This document shows positions 19,613-29,336 of a DNA stretch of 64,000 nt, in pieces. The notes below the pieces were generated by a model. It saw nothing but the letters and a program-made list of their open reading frames with translations. It searched no databases and was not told the origin of the DNA. The stretch is from NCBI GenBank assembly GCA_964035575.1, contig OZ037894.1, forward strand, positions 806,001 through 870,000. Reading direction: 5' to 3'. The position numbers were made by a program, and so were the translations under genes. Numbering within the stretch: position 1 is the stretch's first letter; every line of letters begins with the position of its first letter. Source of the DNA: Rhynchopus sp. YZ270_cl-10. Its lineage: Eukaryota > Euglenozoa > Diplonemea > Diplonemida > Diplonemidae.

Positions 19613-20648
19613 ATTTTTTTTGTCGATACAATGCAAAAATGGTAATTGGAGGAATATACTGGATTTTCACGGCACCTACATTCGCAGGCTCCATTTTTTT
19701 TGATGGGGTATGCTTCGAAGCAGTTTTTTTGGGTAATTTTTGTGTGAGATGGCCCAAAAAGTGTGTGCATGTGTGCCTGTTCAGGCCCGTTCATTTATGT
19801 ATTTTTTCATTTCTTCCCCCTTTTGCCCTTTTTTTGTGTCTAGATGATTCGAGTTTACACACCTTTAGTCGTGCTTTCTGATGATCAGGAAGTATGCAGG
19901 TTTACGGCACATATTTGTTCTTTTTTACTCAGGAGTCTTAATCTATCCCACAAGACCGTAGGTAGCGTGTCAGATTTTATTTTATTTTTTGTGGATTGGT
20001 GACCACCGGGTCATCTCACCAACTTGGTCTCCCCTTATTTTTCTTTGATCCGGGGGGGTTGATGTCTTGTCACACTCACGGGGGGATGAAATGTGACCTC
20101 AGGAGGGGTATGCGGGACTATTGTTATTATTTTTTTTTTTTTTTTTTTTGCCTTTTTTACTTTTTTTTTGTTGTCCTCAGGGAGGTAAACGTCCCTGCCC
20201 CTAATGCAAGTTCTTTTATTTTATTTTGTCAAAGTAGTGATGTCTTTCCGTGGCGTCTAAGCGCCTCCGGGATTTGTGTAAACGAGAGTGAGAGTTCCGG
20301 AAATAAAAGAAGAAGAAGAAAAAAGGTTGCAAAAACTTTTAAACATAGTAAAGTGGAGAGATTTGACACACTATTATAATGAGAGGATGGAAAAAAAAAG
20401 CAAAATAAAAAGGTTATGGCCCGAGTTTTCCTTTGTTACTCGTTGAGAGGCTGTACATCTTATTCAAAAGCCATTTTTTTTTATTTTTTACCTTGTCTTT
20501 TGTGGCATAGGTGTTTTGTCAAAAATAAAGAAAGAAAAACAAGGACGTCATCACAACGGTCCTTCGCTGACTTGGTAACGAACAAAAAAGCAAAAAATTA
20601 AAGTACAATTCCCTCGGGTTAATACCCCCCGCCCCCAAAAACCACACA

Positions 20649-20815
20649 CACGACGGGACCCAGTGACAAGTGACAAGTGAAACACATGTCATTTCACTTG
20701 TCATAAATATGACAAATAAGTCACTTGTCATGACAAGTGACTTTCCACTGGGCTGTAGGTAAATCACTTGTCATTCACTTGCCACCTTTTTCACTTGTCA
20801 CTGGGTCCCGTCGTG
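20649..20815. mobile_element. MITE-like inverted repeat, 167 bp
   Basis: CACGACGGGACCCAGTGACA at the left is the reverse complement of the right end. The interior is made of CACTTGTCA and TGACAAGTG units in both directions. A half-copy of the right end (CACTTGTCACTGTGTCCCGT) is at 11890-11917, at the edge of the duplicated module. Confidence 0.75.
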
Positions 20816-21007
20816 CGTACAGTTGCAACCACACCCACCTTCAACAATTTAACCAACAAAGGGGTGCCTGAAGAGTTTCCTACCATTCTTCTACACTCTG
20901 TAAATAATGAAGGCGACAGCCCCGATGTGTTACGCTGGTAGTTGCAGCGGAATTAAAACGGCCCCAGATCGCCCCCCCCTTATTTTTTGAGAGTATTTTT
21001 TATTCCC

Positions 21008-21046
21008 AAGGTGAATAAGGAACGAGAGGCTTAGATTCATCGTATG
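21008..21046 (+). repeat. Hairpin family A copy (21.0 kb)
   Basis: AAGGTGAATAAGGAACGAGA then GGCTTAGATTCATCG. The ACGAGAG loop is intact. Confidence 0.75.
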
Positions 21047-21292
21047 AAATTTTCTTTTTTTTATTCTCTCTCTTTTTCTCTAAAAATAAAGATGCAAAAA
21101 AAAAAAGTCACTTTTTTTGGGGGGGTGTGGTGTCATCATGCTCGTTGTGACCTGAGTGACAAAATCACCTCCAGAGTACCCACACTCCGTTTGGAGTTGC
21201 CGCCCATTCCCCACCCCCCTCACTCACACCCCACACCCCCCCTAACCAATCCCCGATTTTTCTTTTATTTAGATGCCTTTTGTTGCTTATAA

Positions 21293-21335
21293 GGTGTGTG
21301 TACGTGCATATGAGGTACATTCATCTTCCAAGCTT
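21293..21335 (+). repeat. Hairpin family B copy (21.3 kb)
   Basis: GTGTGTACGTGCATATGAGG then TACATTCATCTTCCAAG. TGTAC pairs with GTACA, a compensated version of the stem seen elsewhere in the family. Confidence 0.7.
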
Positions 21336-21382
21336 TCTTTTGTAATTCTCTCTTTGACAATGATGATGTGCCCGAGAGGCAT

Positions 21383-21474
21383 AATACCTTTTGAAAAAAA
21401 AATATGGACCAGAAAAATTGGTAAAAAATATCCCTGGTCCATAATTCTGGTCCATATTTTTTTTCGACGGTATT
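21383..21474. mobile_element. Minimal palindromic element, 92 bp
   Basis: Starts AATACC...AAATATGGACCAGAA and ends with the inverse, TTCTGGTCCATATTT...GGTATT. The same ends bound the 1.5-kb element at 22245-23716, so this is its smallest derivative, essentially two ends joined. Confidence 0.7.
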
Positions 21475-21617
21475 GTGCATTTGTTTCAAGTTTTTTTGCT
21501 TCTCAAGTCATCATACAGTAGTCTCTTGTACTGAAGGTGGCTAGGCATGAGCAGTGCAGTGCCAGTGAGGAGCCTCCCTCCTAGGCTGTTTTGACCCGAG
21601 GGGGGGTCGGAGGTAAT

Positions 21618-21747
21618 GGTGGCAGTATTGTGATGGGAGCCCATTGGAATACGCAAAATACATCAAAATACATCACAATACACGTGTATTGTGATGTATT
21701 TTGATGTATTTTGCGTATTCCAATGGGCTCCCATCAATACTGCCACC
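21618..21747. repeat. Near-perfect 130-bp palindrome
   Basis: Arms of 66 and 64 bp meet at CAC|GTG (21683/21684). The only difference I see is a 2-bp indel near the ends. Arm text includes GATGGGAGCCCATTGGAATA and ACATCAAAATACATCACAAT. The sequence GTCGGAGG lies just outside on both sides in direct orientation. Confidence 0.9.
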
Positions 21748-22051
21748 AATAGTCGGAGGGGTGAAGGTAGGGTACGAGGCTTAGGTTTGTCTTACAATAA
21801 AAAAATGTTGTGCTTTCATCCGGGGGGGGGCTGGCATTGTAGGTGAAAGGAAAAAGTAAACCTTTGCTGCGCACAGAGTTTCGTGGATATGAACGTTTCA
21901 ATAGAATCCCTGAATTCGCATATTTTTTTCTTGCACAATGACGTGGGTAGCGTACCAAAAAAGGCGCACTGATTTATTATTTTTCTTCTGTTGTGGTTTG
22001 GTAATTTTTCTTTGTGATTTCATCCATGGCTGGCATTATGCTATTCTTTTC

Positions 22052-22090
22052 TAAGGTGACTGAGCCTAGAGGATTAGAGTCATCTTATTA
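22052..22090 (+). repeat. Hairpin family A copy (22.1 kb)
   Basis: AAGGTGACTGAGCCTAGAGG then ATTAGAGTCATCTTATTAA. Diverged stem, conserved CATCTTAT tail and T-rich end. Confidence 0.6.
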
Positions 22091-22244
22091 ATTTTTCTTT
22101 CTTTTCTTTTGGTACAGCAAATGTTGTCATCCTGACAACGCGGGAAAAAAGGTGTGGGAAGAGAACTCAACTCTGCTTAGTTCGCGAAGTGGAGTTTCAG
22201 TACCACTCTCTGAGTAAGTAATAGTGGCTTTTGCAAAAAAAGGG

Positions 22245-23716
22245 AAACCGTGTCATGAAAAAATATGGACCAGAAAAAAATAGGTCCATAAATGGGGTGT
22301 TCCGGGGTATGGAATTTTGGGAATTTTCATTTCAATTCACAACTCTTCACAACTTTTCACAACTCTTCACAAAAAAGTGCGTGTGAAGAGTTGTGAAGAG
22401 TTGTGAAGAGTTGTGAAGAGTTGTGAAGAGTTGTGAAGAGTTGTGAAGAGTTGTGAAGAGTTGTGAAGAGTTGTGAAGAGTTGTGAAGAGTTGTGAAGAG
22501 TTGTGAAAAGTTGTGAACAGTTGTGACGTGGCGAGGTCTGGGTGGTGCCTGGGCACCCACCTACCCAGGTAGGTACAGGGCACCTTGGCGGACGTTGTTT
22601 GGCAACACAGGCGGTTCTGTGTGCAAAAAGTGCTTAAAACGGTGTGGCTGACCCGACAATTTGGGCCCTTTCGGGCCACGTGTTTTTAGGTGTTTTTTTC
22701 AACTTTTTAATCGGTTTGCATTTTTGGGATCCGCCCGTGCAGTGGTGGGGTCAATGTTGAAAATTGGACAATTTTATGACCACTTAAATTTTTGGAAAAT
22801 ATGAGCCCGGTCATTAATAGGCGGGGCCATTTTCGGATAAAATTGTCCCCAAAATCCGGTTTGGCTTCAACACTAAACGAGGAGCACTCGTCAAGCTCTC
22901 GAAACTATGAGGAGGGCCCTGGAGGCTCTCGACCCAAGGGAGTTGACAGGTCTTGTGGGTGGGCCTTGGGAGCGTTGAAACCTTCTTTCCCCTCTGACAA
23001 AAAACTGGGGACAGCAGCAAGGGATCACCCACTTTTCGAAGTGGGTGTCGTCGTATCTAGTATAGTCTCCCGTTTAGACCCCAGCTCAGAGCAAGCAAAA
23101 CAGGTCACCCCCTGGCAAAAATAGCACCAAAACTTTTCTGGCGAAGCCAAGGTGCGCAACATTTCGGGTAGACCTGCGGGCTACCACTCGGAATTTTTAG
23201 CTGCGCCGCAGGCGCACGGTACGCTACTTTTTTATGAGTTGCGAACATGTTGAAAAAAAAAAGACAACAAGCGAACTAGCCGCGGACTTCCGTCGTCCTC
23301 CTCGCACAGGGGGTGGGGTGGTACGGCCAACTTGACCCACGGACCCACGCTAGCTAGCCCTGTGCACAGCACACTTGACCTGACCAGTCCTGCAAAAAAC
23401 CCTGGAAAAAAAGCCCCCCTTTTTTAATCCAATTCACAACTCTTCACAACTGTTCACAACTCTTCACAACATCTGTGTTTTTTTCATCCAAATTTTCATT
23501 TCAATTCACAACTCTTCACAACTTTTCACATAAAAATGGCAAATACTATGTTGTGAAAACTTGTGAAAAGTTGTGAAAAGTTGTGAAAAGTTGTGAAAAC
23601 TTGTGAACGTGCCCAAAATTCCACACCCCGGAACACCCCAATAAAAAAATATCCCAAAAGGTCCATTATTCTGGTCCATGTTTTTTCTGGTTCATATTTT
23701 TTCGAAACACGGTATT
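22245..23716. mobile_element. TIR element with GGACCAG ends, about 1.5 kb
   Basis: The left end (AACCGTGT...AAAAAATATGGACCAG, then GGGGTGTTCCGGGGT...) is matched inversely at 23605-23716 (CCCCGGAACACCCC...CTGGTTCATATTTTTTCG...ACGGT). Just inside both ends are TTCACAACTC-type repeats, expanded at the left into an array. The middle carries dispersed repeat R1 (22725-22860) and part of R2 (23140-23235). No transposase frame, so it is presumed non-autonomous. Confidence 0.65.
22384..22512 (+). repeat. GAAGAGTTGT tandem array, about 13 copies
   Basis: A 10-bp unit with few changes at its right end. Inverted copies (ACAACTCTTC) precede it at 22336-22372, so the whole can fold into a long hairpin. 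It belongs to the left end of the 22245-23716 element. Confidence 0.9.
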
Positions 23717-24328
23717 TGTATTTGTATACGGAACCCACCTTTGTAGGAGTGAATTGTAGATTTTACCGTTAAAAAAAAGCGTGAAGCTCAACACGAGAAA
23801 CAAGCGAGGTGTTCTGCACGTTTTAAAATTAAATAATTCTTTCTCTCTCCCAATAGTCTTGATTGAACGCAAAACGTCTTCACTTCACTATAGGCTTCAC
23901 ACGGTCTGTGTACAGCAAATTGTAAAGTGTTATCTACTCATTTTATTCTTTTTAATGCAAACCAAGTGTTTTGTGTGCACCGAAGGCTTTCATGAACCCC
24001 CTTATTATTAGATGAAACATAACCCACGTAGGACCGCATAGGGGGTCCACCCACAGTGCACCGGTCATGAGAGGGCTTTTGTATTTCAAGTCAAATTTTT
24101 CTTTGAGGTGGTCTGGGCAACTAAGCTCAGTTCAGTCCTAATTTCGTTAGCCTCTCGTTTTTTGCACAAAATAACACAAAGAACTGCGATTGACACAACA
24201 GGGTTCCACAGAAGGCTCAATTTTTTTTTTTTGGCCATTTTCGGCAATTTTTGACAAAATTACCTCCAGTTCGGAAAATAAATTGGGCTCGTAGTGGAAA
24301 CCTTGTTGCATGATACTAAAAAAAGGAA

Positions 24329-24402
24329 AGTGGAGATTGCACAAACTGTGGCAACACAACCTAGGCAACTACACTACAACAATTTATCAAAAAAAAATAA
24401 AT
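24329..24402 (+). repeat. Motif F, copy 1
   Basis: GTGGAGATTGCACAAACTGT, then GGCAACACAACCTAGGCAAC and TACACTAC...CAATTTATCA. Also at 25034-25110 and 52653-52722. Confidence 0.75.
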
Positions 24403-24625
24403 CCCACAACCCACAAGCCCCCACCACCCACAACCCCAACAACGTTCCATTCTTTTCGGAAAAAGCGAGTGTTTCTTTTGTCTTTTTTTATTGATTATTA
24501 TTTTTGCCTGATTGATCAGTATTTTTTTTTTAAATTAAGGTGACAAAGCGAGGTTTTTGGCTCATTTTACTTCATTCTTTACACCGTCACGGAGGGCCTT
24601 GTATTTCAAGTCACATTGATGTAAA

Positions 24626-24670
24626 GATGTTGTGTGCACGAGAGGTACATTCATCTTTCAAGTTTTCTTA
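24626..24670 (+). repeat. Hairpin family B copy (24.6 kb)
   Basis: GATGTTGTGTGCACGAGAGG then TACATTCATCTTTCAAG and a T-rich tail. Loop and tail intact. Confidence 0.75.
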
Positions 24671-25033
24671 CTTTTTTACCGCGAAAGCGGGTGTTGAGAA
24701 CCCCTCCACCGCATCCTAGTTTACCTATCAGAAATACATTTGTATTTTCGTGGGTTTTGAAAGGTAAAATACAGCCACTCTACCCCACTTTTTTCTGTTA
24801 TCGTAACAAAGAGTGCTGGGTACGTTGTAATGTCTCTTGAAAATTTTTTTTTAAATAAACGCATGTATCCCCTCAACAGCTGATATTCTTATAAATAATG
24901 CGAGTTGCAACGTTTTTTTTTTTTTCTTTTTTTTTTTTTTTTGCGCAATAAAAGACACATCAATGTTCATTCATTCTTTTAAAAAAATCAACGAGTACAA
25001 CAGAACAGAACACCAAATAGAGGAAAAAAAGAC

Positions 25034-25110
25034 AGTGGAGATTTGCACAACTGTGGCAACACAACCGAGGCAACTACACTACTCCAACAATTTATCAAAA
25101 CAAAATGATA
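25034..25110 (+). repeat. Motif F, copy 2
   Basis: GTGGAGATTTGCACAACTGT, then GGCAACACAACCGAGGCAAC and TACACTACTCCAACAATT. About 90 percent like copy 1 by eye. Confidence 0.8.
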
Positions 25111-25328
25111 ATCAACAAAAATGCTGATCTCTTCCCACCAATCTTCTAAAAGGAAATATTCCCCCAAAAATCCCATTATATCTGTTCTCTTGAGCTGATA
25201 TGGGATTTGGTGGGAATTAAAAAAGCCCTTATGTTTCCCCCCAACGTTCGACCCAAAACCAGGCACCCCCGTTTTGTGACGAAAATTTGAATGAAGATGT
25301 GATTTTTTTTTATGCACACTACTTTCGG

Positions 25329-25484
25329 CGGAAAGTGTCACGTCGTTCCCTCATCCCAACTGCAACACCGCAACACCACCACCCAACAGGTGAGTTTAGT
25401 GTGTGGAAGCGTCAACGCATCAAACAACTACAAGAAGGAGTTGTTGTTGGGGTGAGGGAACGGCAAGATGACACTTTTCCATAG
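25329..25484. repeat. Hairpin family G, copy 1
   Basis: The left arm GTCGTTCCCTCATCCCAAC pairs with the right arm GTTGGGGTGAGGGAACGGCA. Between them are CAACACCACCACCC and AGCGTCAACGCATCAAA blocks. The second copy is at 45518-45640. Confidence 0.75.
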
Positions 25485-25600
25485 GGTAAACTGTGATGAA
25501 ATGTGGGGTCATCCCCGGTATTCTGGTTGCGCACCAAACCACAGTTATGCTTTTTTCAACCTTTTTAGGGTACAGTCACGATAGCGCTTTGTGCTACATT

Positions 25601-26263
25601 TTCCCAACCTTCCTGTATACACGCGTCAGCAACCAATACAGGTAGTGTATTGAAATGATTCTGGGGGGGGGTAAGGGGTCTAATTTTAATTTCGTCGATT
25701 TTGAGAAAAATTTTGGCCAAAAATGGGCCCCACGTATAAGGAACCGGGCTCATATTTCTCAAAATCTAAGTGGTCAAAAAATTGTCCAATTTTCCGAAAT
25801 GACCCCACCGCTGCACGGGCGGAGCCCAAAAATGCAAATAAGCCACTTTTTGGTTTCATTGAAATGATGCGGCTGACACTGAGGATTATGGTTTACGGCG
25901 TCCCATTGAGGGGGCGAACCCTTTTTAATTTTTCCCAACCTTCCTGTATACACGCGTCAGCAACCAATACAGGTAGTGTATTGAAATGATTCTGGGGGGG
26001 GGGGTAAGGGGTCTAATTTTAATTTCGTCGATTTTGAGAAAAATTTTGGCCAAAAATGGGCCCCACGTATAAGGAACCGGGCTCATATTTCTCAAAATCT
26101 AAGTGGTCAAAAAATTGTCCAATTTTCCGAAATGACCCCACCGCTGCACGGGCGGAGCCCAAAAATGCAAATAAGCCACTTTTTGGTTTCATTGAAATGA
26201 TGCGGCTGACACTGAGGATTATGGTTTACGGCGTCCCATTGAGGGGGCGAACCCTTTTTAATT
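25601..26263. repeat. 331-bp tandem duplication
   Basis: 25601-25931 and 25932-26263 are nearly identical, differing by G-run length. Each carries reverse-oriented dispersed repeat R1. The lack of divergence implies a recent event. Confidence 0.95.
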
Positions 26264-26459
26264 TTTTGTTCTCTTGAAATGTGTAATTTCATGTTTTCGC
26301 GAAAAAATACGAACTGATCCTACAAGGGTTGAAGGAAGGTGTGTGGAAAACAATAATAACAAGAACAACTAATTGCTAAGAAAAAAAATGGGGTGTACTG
26401 TGGATAACTCCGCGCGATTTTCGAAGCCACCATAGCATCCTGGCGATTTTCTGGAGGTG

Positions 26460-26700
26460 CTGATGTGACGATGCGTGGGAGCCTGTGGACGACTACGAGC
26501 TGGAACATGCCGAGGCCGCCCGAGCGAATGGTTATCGAGCCTGCCGAGACTACGTCCAATAACGCGATCGAGCAGATGGTGCTGGACGAAGAGGACAGCC
26601 CCACTGTTTGAAAGTTTCGGATGCAGGCATCCCAGTGGGTCCAGCGTACGAAGAGCGTTTTAGCATACCTGCAGAAGAGCAGAATGCTGGCGTGTTGTAG
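26460..26700 (+). other. GC-rich coding-like patch
   Basis: One frame reads ASWRFSGGADVTMRGSLWTT and on to VIEPAETTSNNAIEQMVLDE, ending at TGA near 26609. Another frame then reads VSDAGIPVGPAYEERFSIPA. The composition is gene-like but broken across frames. It is probably a decayed gene fragment of unknown family. Confidence 0.35.
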
Positions 26701-26906
26701 ATTATATTTTTTCAGAGTGGAGTTCCACAGCACACCCGGTTTTTTTTTCCGATAGCAATTACTTGTTTTTCTTTTTTTAAAAGATGTGCAACGCGAGGCC
26801 TATTCATACTTCAGCTTTTATTTTCACGTTTTCTGTCGACGTGAGTGCCTGTGAGGGTCCTATTTTTGTGTAAGTTTCTATTAGGTTCTTTATTGAAATT
26901 TATTTC

Positions 26907-26946
26907 AAGATGACTAAGTACACTGCGAGGCTTGCATCTATCTTAC
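26907..26946 (+). repeat. Hairpin family A copy (26.9 kb)
   Basis: AAGATGACTAAGTACACTGC then GAGGCTTGCATCTATCTTAC. Diverged. Confidence 0.55.
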
Positions 26947-27105
26947 CAAATCCGAATAAGGCCATTTTGGGGATTTTTTTTGGCGCCTTTTTTTGGATAC
27001 CAAGCATATTTTGGAATACTGTAAATTCAGAAAGTGACTGTGGTTAGGGTCCAACTTTCTTCCCTTTTTAAACACCCCCCTTTTTTTGTCGGATGTAACG
27101 GTGTG

Positions 27106-27142
27106 CGCTTTCTCTTTGAATGGAAAGTATATGAAAATAGTT
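27106..27142 (+). repeat. Motif J copy (27.1 kb)
   Basis: GCGCTTTCTCTTTGAATGG then AAAGTATATGAAAATAG. Confidence 0.7.
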
Positions 27143-27475
27143 GTCTGTTTCTTTGTCTCCGTGACAGAAAAAAAACAACTAAATTTCAAACCCAGCGTGT
27201 TTCAGCACGATTGCGATAGTAGTAAAGAGTTGTGTACACGAGATAGGCATATCGTCATAACAAGTTTTTTTTGTTCTTTTTTGATTTGACTTGATTCAAG
27301 AACCCGTATGAAAACACCTTTAGTCCATCCCGCATTAGATGAACGGGTGAGCGCGTTTCGCCTTTCTGTGCATTTTTTTCTTTTCTTTTTTCCTCCCCTC
27401 TCCCCCTTTAAACTGAGGTGTGTTCGTTTTCCACAAGACCCATTTCACCTCTTGTTCTCCCTTTTTTTTATTATA

Positions 27476-27512
27476 GATGAGTGCGCACGAGAGGCGCATT
27501 CATGTTTCAATT
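27476..27512 (+). repeat. Hairpin family B copy (27.5 kb)
   Basis: GATGAGTGCGCACGAGAGGC then GCATTCATGTTTCAA. TGCGC pairs with GCGCA around ACGAGAG: a compensated stem. Confidence 0.75.
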
Positions 27513-27534
27513 GTTCACTTTTTATTTATTTTTG

Positions 27535-27603
27535 TGCTTTCATCAGGATGGCTGGTAGCGCAGTAGGTCAGGGTCGGGAGGTGCCCGCAGCAATAGCCAC
27601 CAT
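27535..27603 (+). repeat. Motif C, copy 2
   Basis: GTGCTTTCATCAGGATGGCT then AGGTCAGGGTCGGGAGGTGC and CAGCAATAGCC. Diverged from the 3449 and 50395 copies. Confidence 0.7.
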
Positions 27604-28073
27604 CTTTTTTTTTTTCCCCTCTGCATTTTTATTGTTATTAGGTGTGAGTACGGTTTTTGAAAAAACCCTCCTGGTCCGTGTCTCCCCTTTCTTCCCAGTA
27701 TTACCCCCTCCTCAACAACCTGTGCTGTCGAGACTTCTCCGCTCACTCTAGTGTATTGGCTCAACACAAACAAAGATGGTATTTTCCGGTAATTTTTTTT
27801 GTGCAAACACTGAAAAAAAAAAGCGATTTACCCCCATCCCCCAGCAAAACCTATAGCGAAAAGATATGGCTCAACTACACTAAAATGCGCGTTGAAAAAA
27901 AACAAACCAAAAAAAACACAGATTGATACCAAATAGTAGAACAGGTTCGCCGGAATTATACACGACTGATTTTTTTTTTTCCAACGATCTTTTCTCGATG
28001 CCTATTTTAGTAAAGGCGTTGACAACAAAAAGCGTCTTGGCATTTGAGTGTGAAAGGTCTGTGTGGATTCAAG

Positions 28074-28107
28074 AATGTGCTCACATGAGGTCATTCATCT
28101 TTTCAAG
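28074..28107 (+). repeat. Hairpin family B copy (28.1 kb)
   Basis: AATGTGCTCACATGAGGTCA then TTCATCTTTTCAAG. Weak stem, conserved tail. Confidence 0.55.
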
Positions 28108-28928
28108 CATAGTTACAAGGTGACTCAGCACACCAGATAATATTACCAAGGTTGTCCCCCTCAGTCTCTTCGAGGTGCTTCGCACAGTTTATTTTTTTTT
28201 CTTTTCCCCCAGCAATTTTCTGCTTCGACGCGTTCTGGACTTTCAAAATATGTCCTTCCCCCCTGGGTGTCAGCACATAACAAAAAATGCCAAGGCAGCT
28301 CAGGCCTCGTATTCTGTAGTCTATTTTTTTCTTTTTTCTTTTTCCCCGTCTGTTTTGATGGTTTTTTTTTTTTTTTTTTTTTTGTTTTTTTTTTTCATTT
28401 TTGATGCAAAAAATTGTCGATGTTTTTTTGACAATAAAAAAAGTGATGATACATGGCTGCATTTCTGATGATTATTTTACTGAGATGCGTTTTTGGCACG
28501 TTTCAACTGCTCTTTTTTTATTTTTATTTTTTTCCATCATTAGAATTACACAAGCACAGCAGCGTTAAGTGAGGATGAGGAAGAAAAGATGATGGAGTAT
28601 TATGTACATTTCCCTTCTCCCTTGTTTTTTTTTTTTTTTCCTCTTTTTTATTTTGTGTTGAAAGATCCATGACGGCTTTTTTTTATTTTTATTTTTTTTC
28701 CCTGCATCAAATAAGAAGGGATTCTCATATCCATTCGACAACTAAAAAAAATACCAAAAACACAAAAAACACAAAAAAACGACGACATTGAGCCACAACA
28801 ACACAACATAAATAAACATTGGGAGATACAAAAAAATCCATTTCTTACTCTCCTCCTCCTCCGCCTCCTCCTCCCCCCAATTTTTTTTTATAAATCCCAA
28901 ACAGCTCTCAGTAAGGCACAGTACACAC

Positions 28929-29092
28929 CTAAAAAAAAAATAGATCGCCCTCCCCCCACCCACCATCTACGTTTTCCCCTCTCTTGCCAAACACCTGACC
29001 CACCACCACCAAGAGGGCGTTCATTTCCTGGCAGTAGCGGTTCTGCTCCATCGTGCTGAAGGGCACCAGCTTCGCGTACAGCGAGAAGTCCG
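28929..29092 (-). CDS. Candidate terminal exon, minus strand
   Basis: The minus strand reads ADFSLYAKLVPFSTMEQNRY then CQEMNALLVVVGQVFGKRGE, ending GGWGEGDLFFF at TAG (28929-28931). It is preceded by an AG after a purine-rich tract, a possible acceptor. The residue mix is convincingly coding and the flanks are not. I could not find an upstream exon, which would have to lie in or beyond the 5' region of the gene at 29337. It may be a truncated gene tail. No family recognised. Confidence 0.4.
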
Positions 29093-29336
29093 CCTCTCTC
29101 TTTCTCTCTCGGAACCTATTGCAGGCCCTTGATAGGGTACCTACCCTCTTACTCCCACTCTGTTACCACCACATCTGGGCTCACGTTACTCTGCAGTGGC
29201 CTTTTTACTTCTTGCGCATTTTTTTCGGCCCTCCCATATATTCTTTACATTTTCCTCAAAATCCAACAGACGGGGTATTTTTTTTTTTTTCCACAACCCC
29301 TTATTTCCTCCCTCCTCCCCCCCCTCCTCCTCCCCA

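Larger units (their letters stand above)
16252..28928. other. Gene-poor spacer, about 12.7 kb
   Basis: AT-rich DNA with abundant homopolymers. No gene is supported. It holds hairpin families A-J, palindromes, MITE-like units, a 331-bp tandem duplication and one small coding-like patch, listed separately. Confidence 0.7.

Noticed and set aside
22384-22512. CRISPR-like regular repeat array
   Set aside because: The 10-bp units are directly abutting with no spacers, so it is a simple tandem repeat.
22792-23124. 110-residue frame in the GGACCAG element
   Set aside because: It overlaps dispersed repeat R1, which is not open in the other copies, so it is not conserved as protein.
29196-29336. Upstream ATG extending the ZZ-SPRY gene by 47 residues
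   Set aside because: The extension is Phe/Ser/Pro low-complexity from a T/C-rich leader, and the paralogue starts at the equivalent of 29337.
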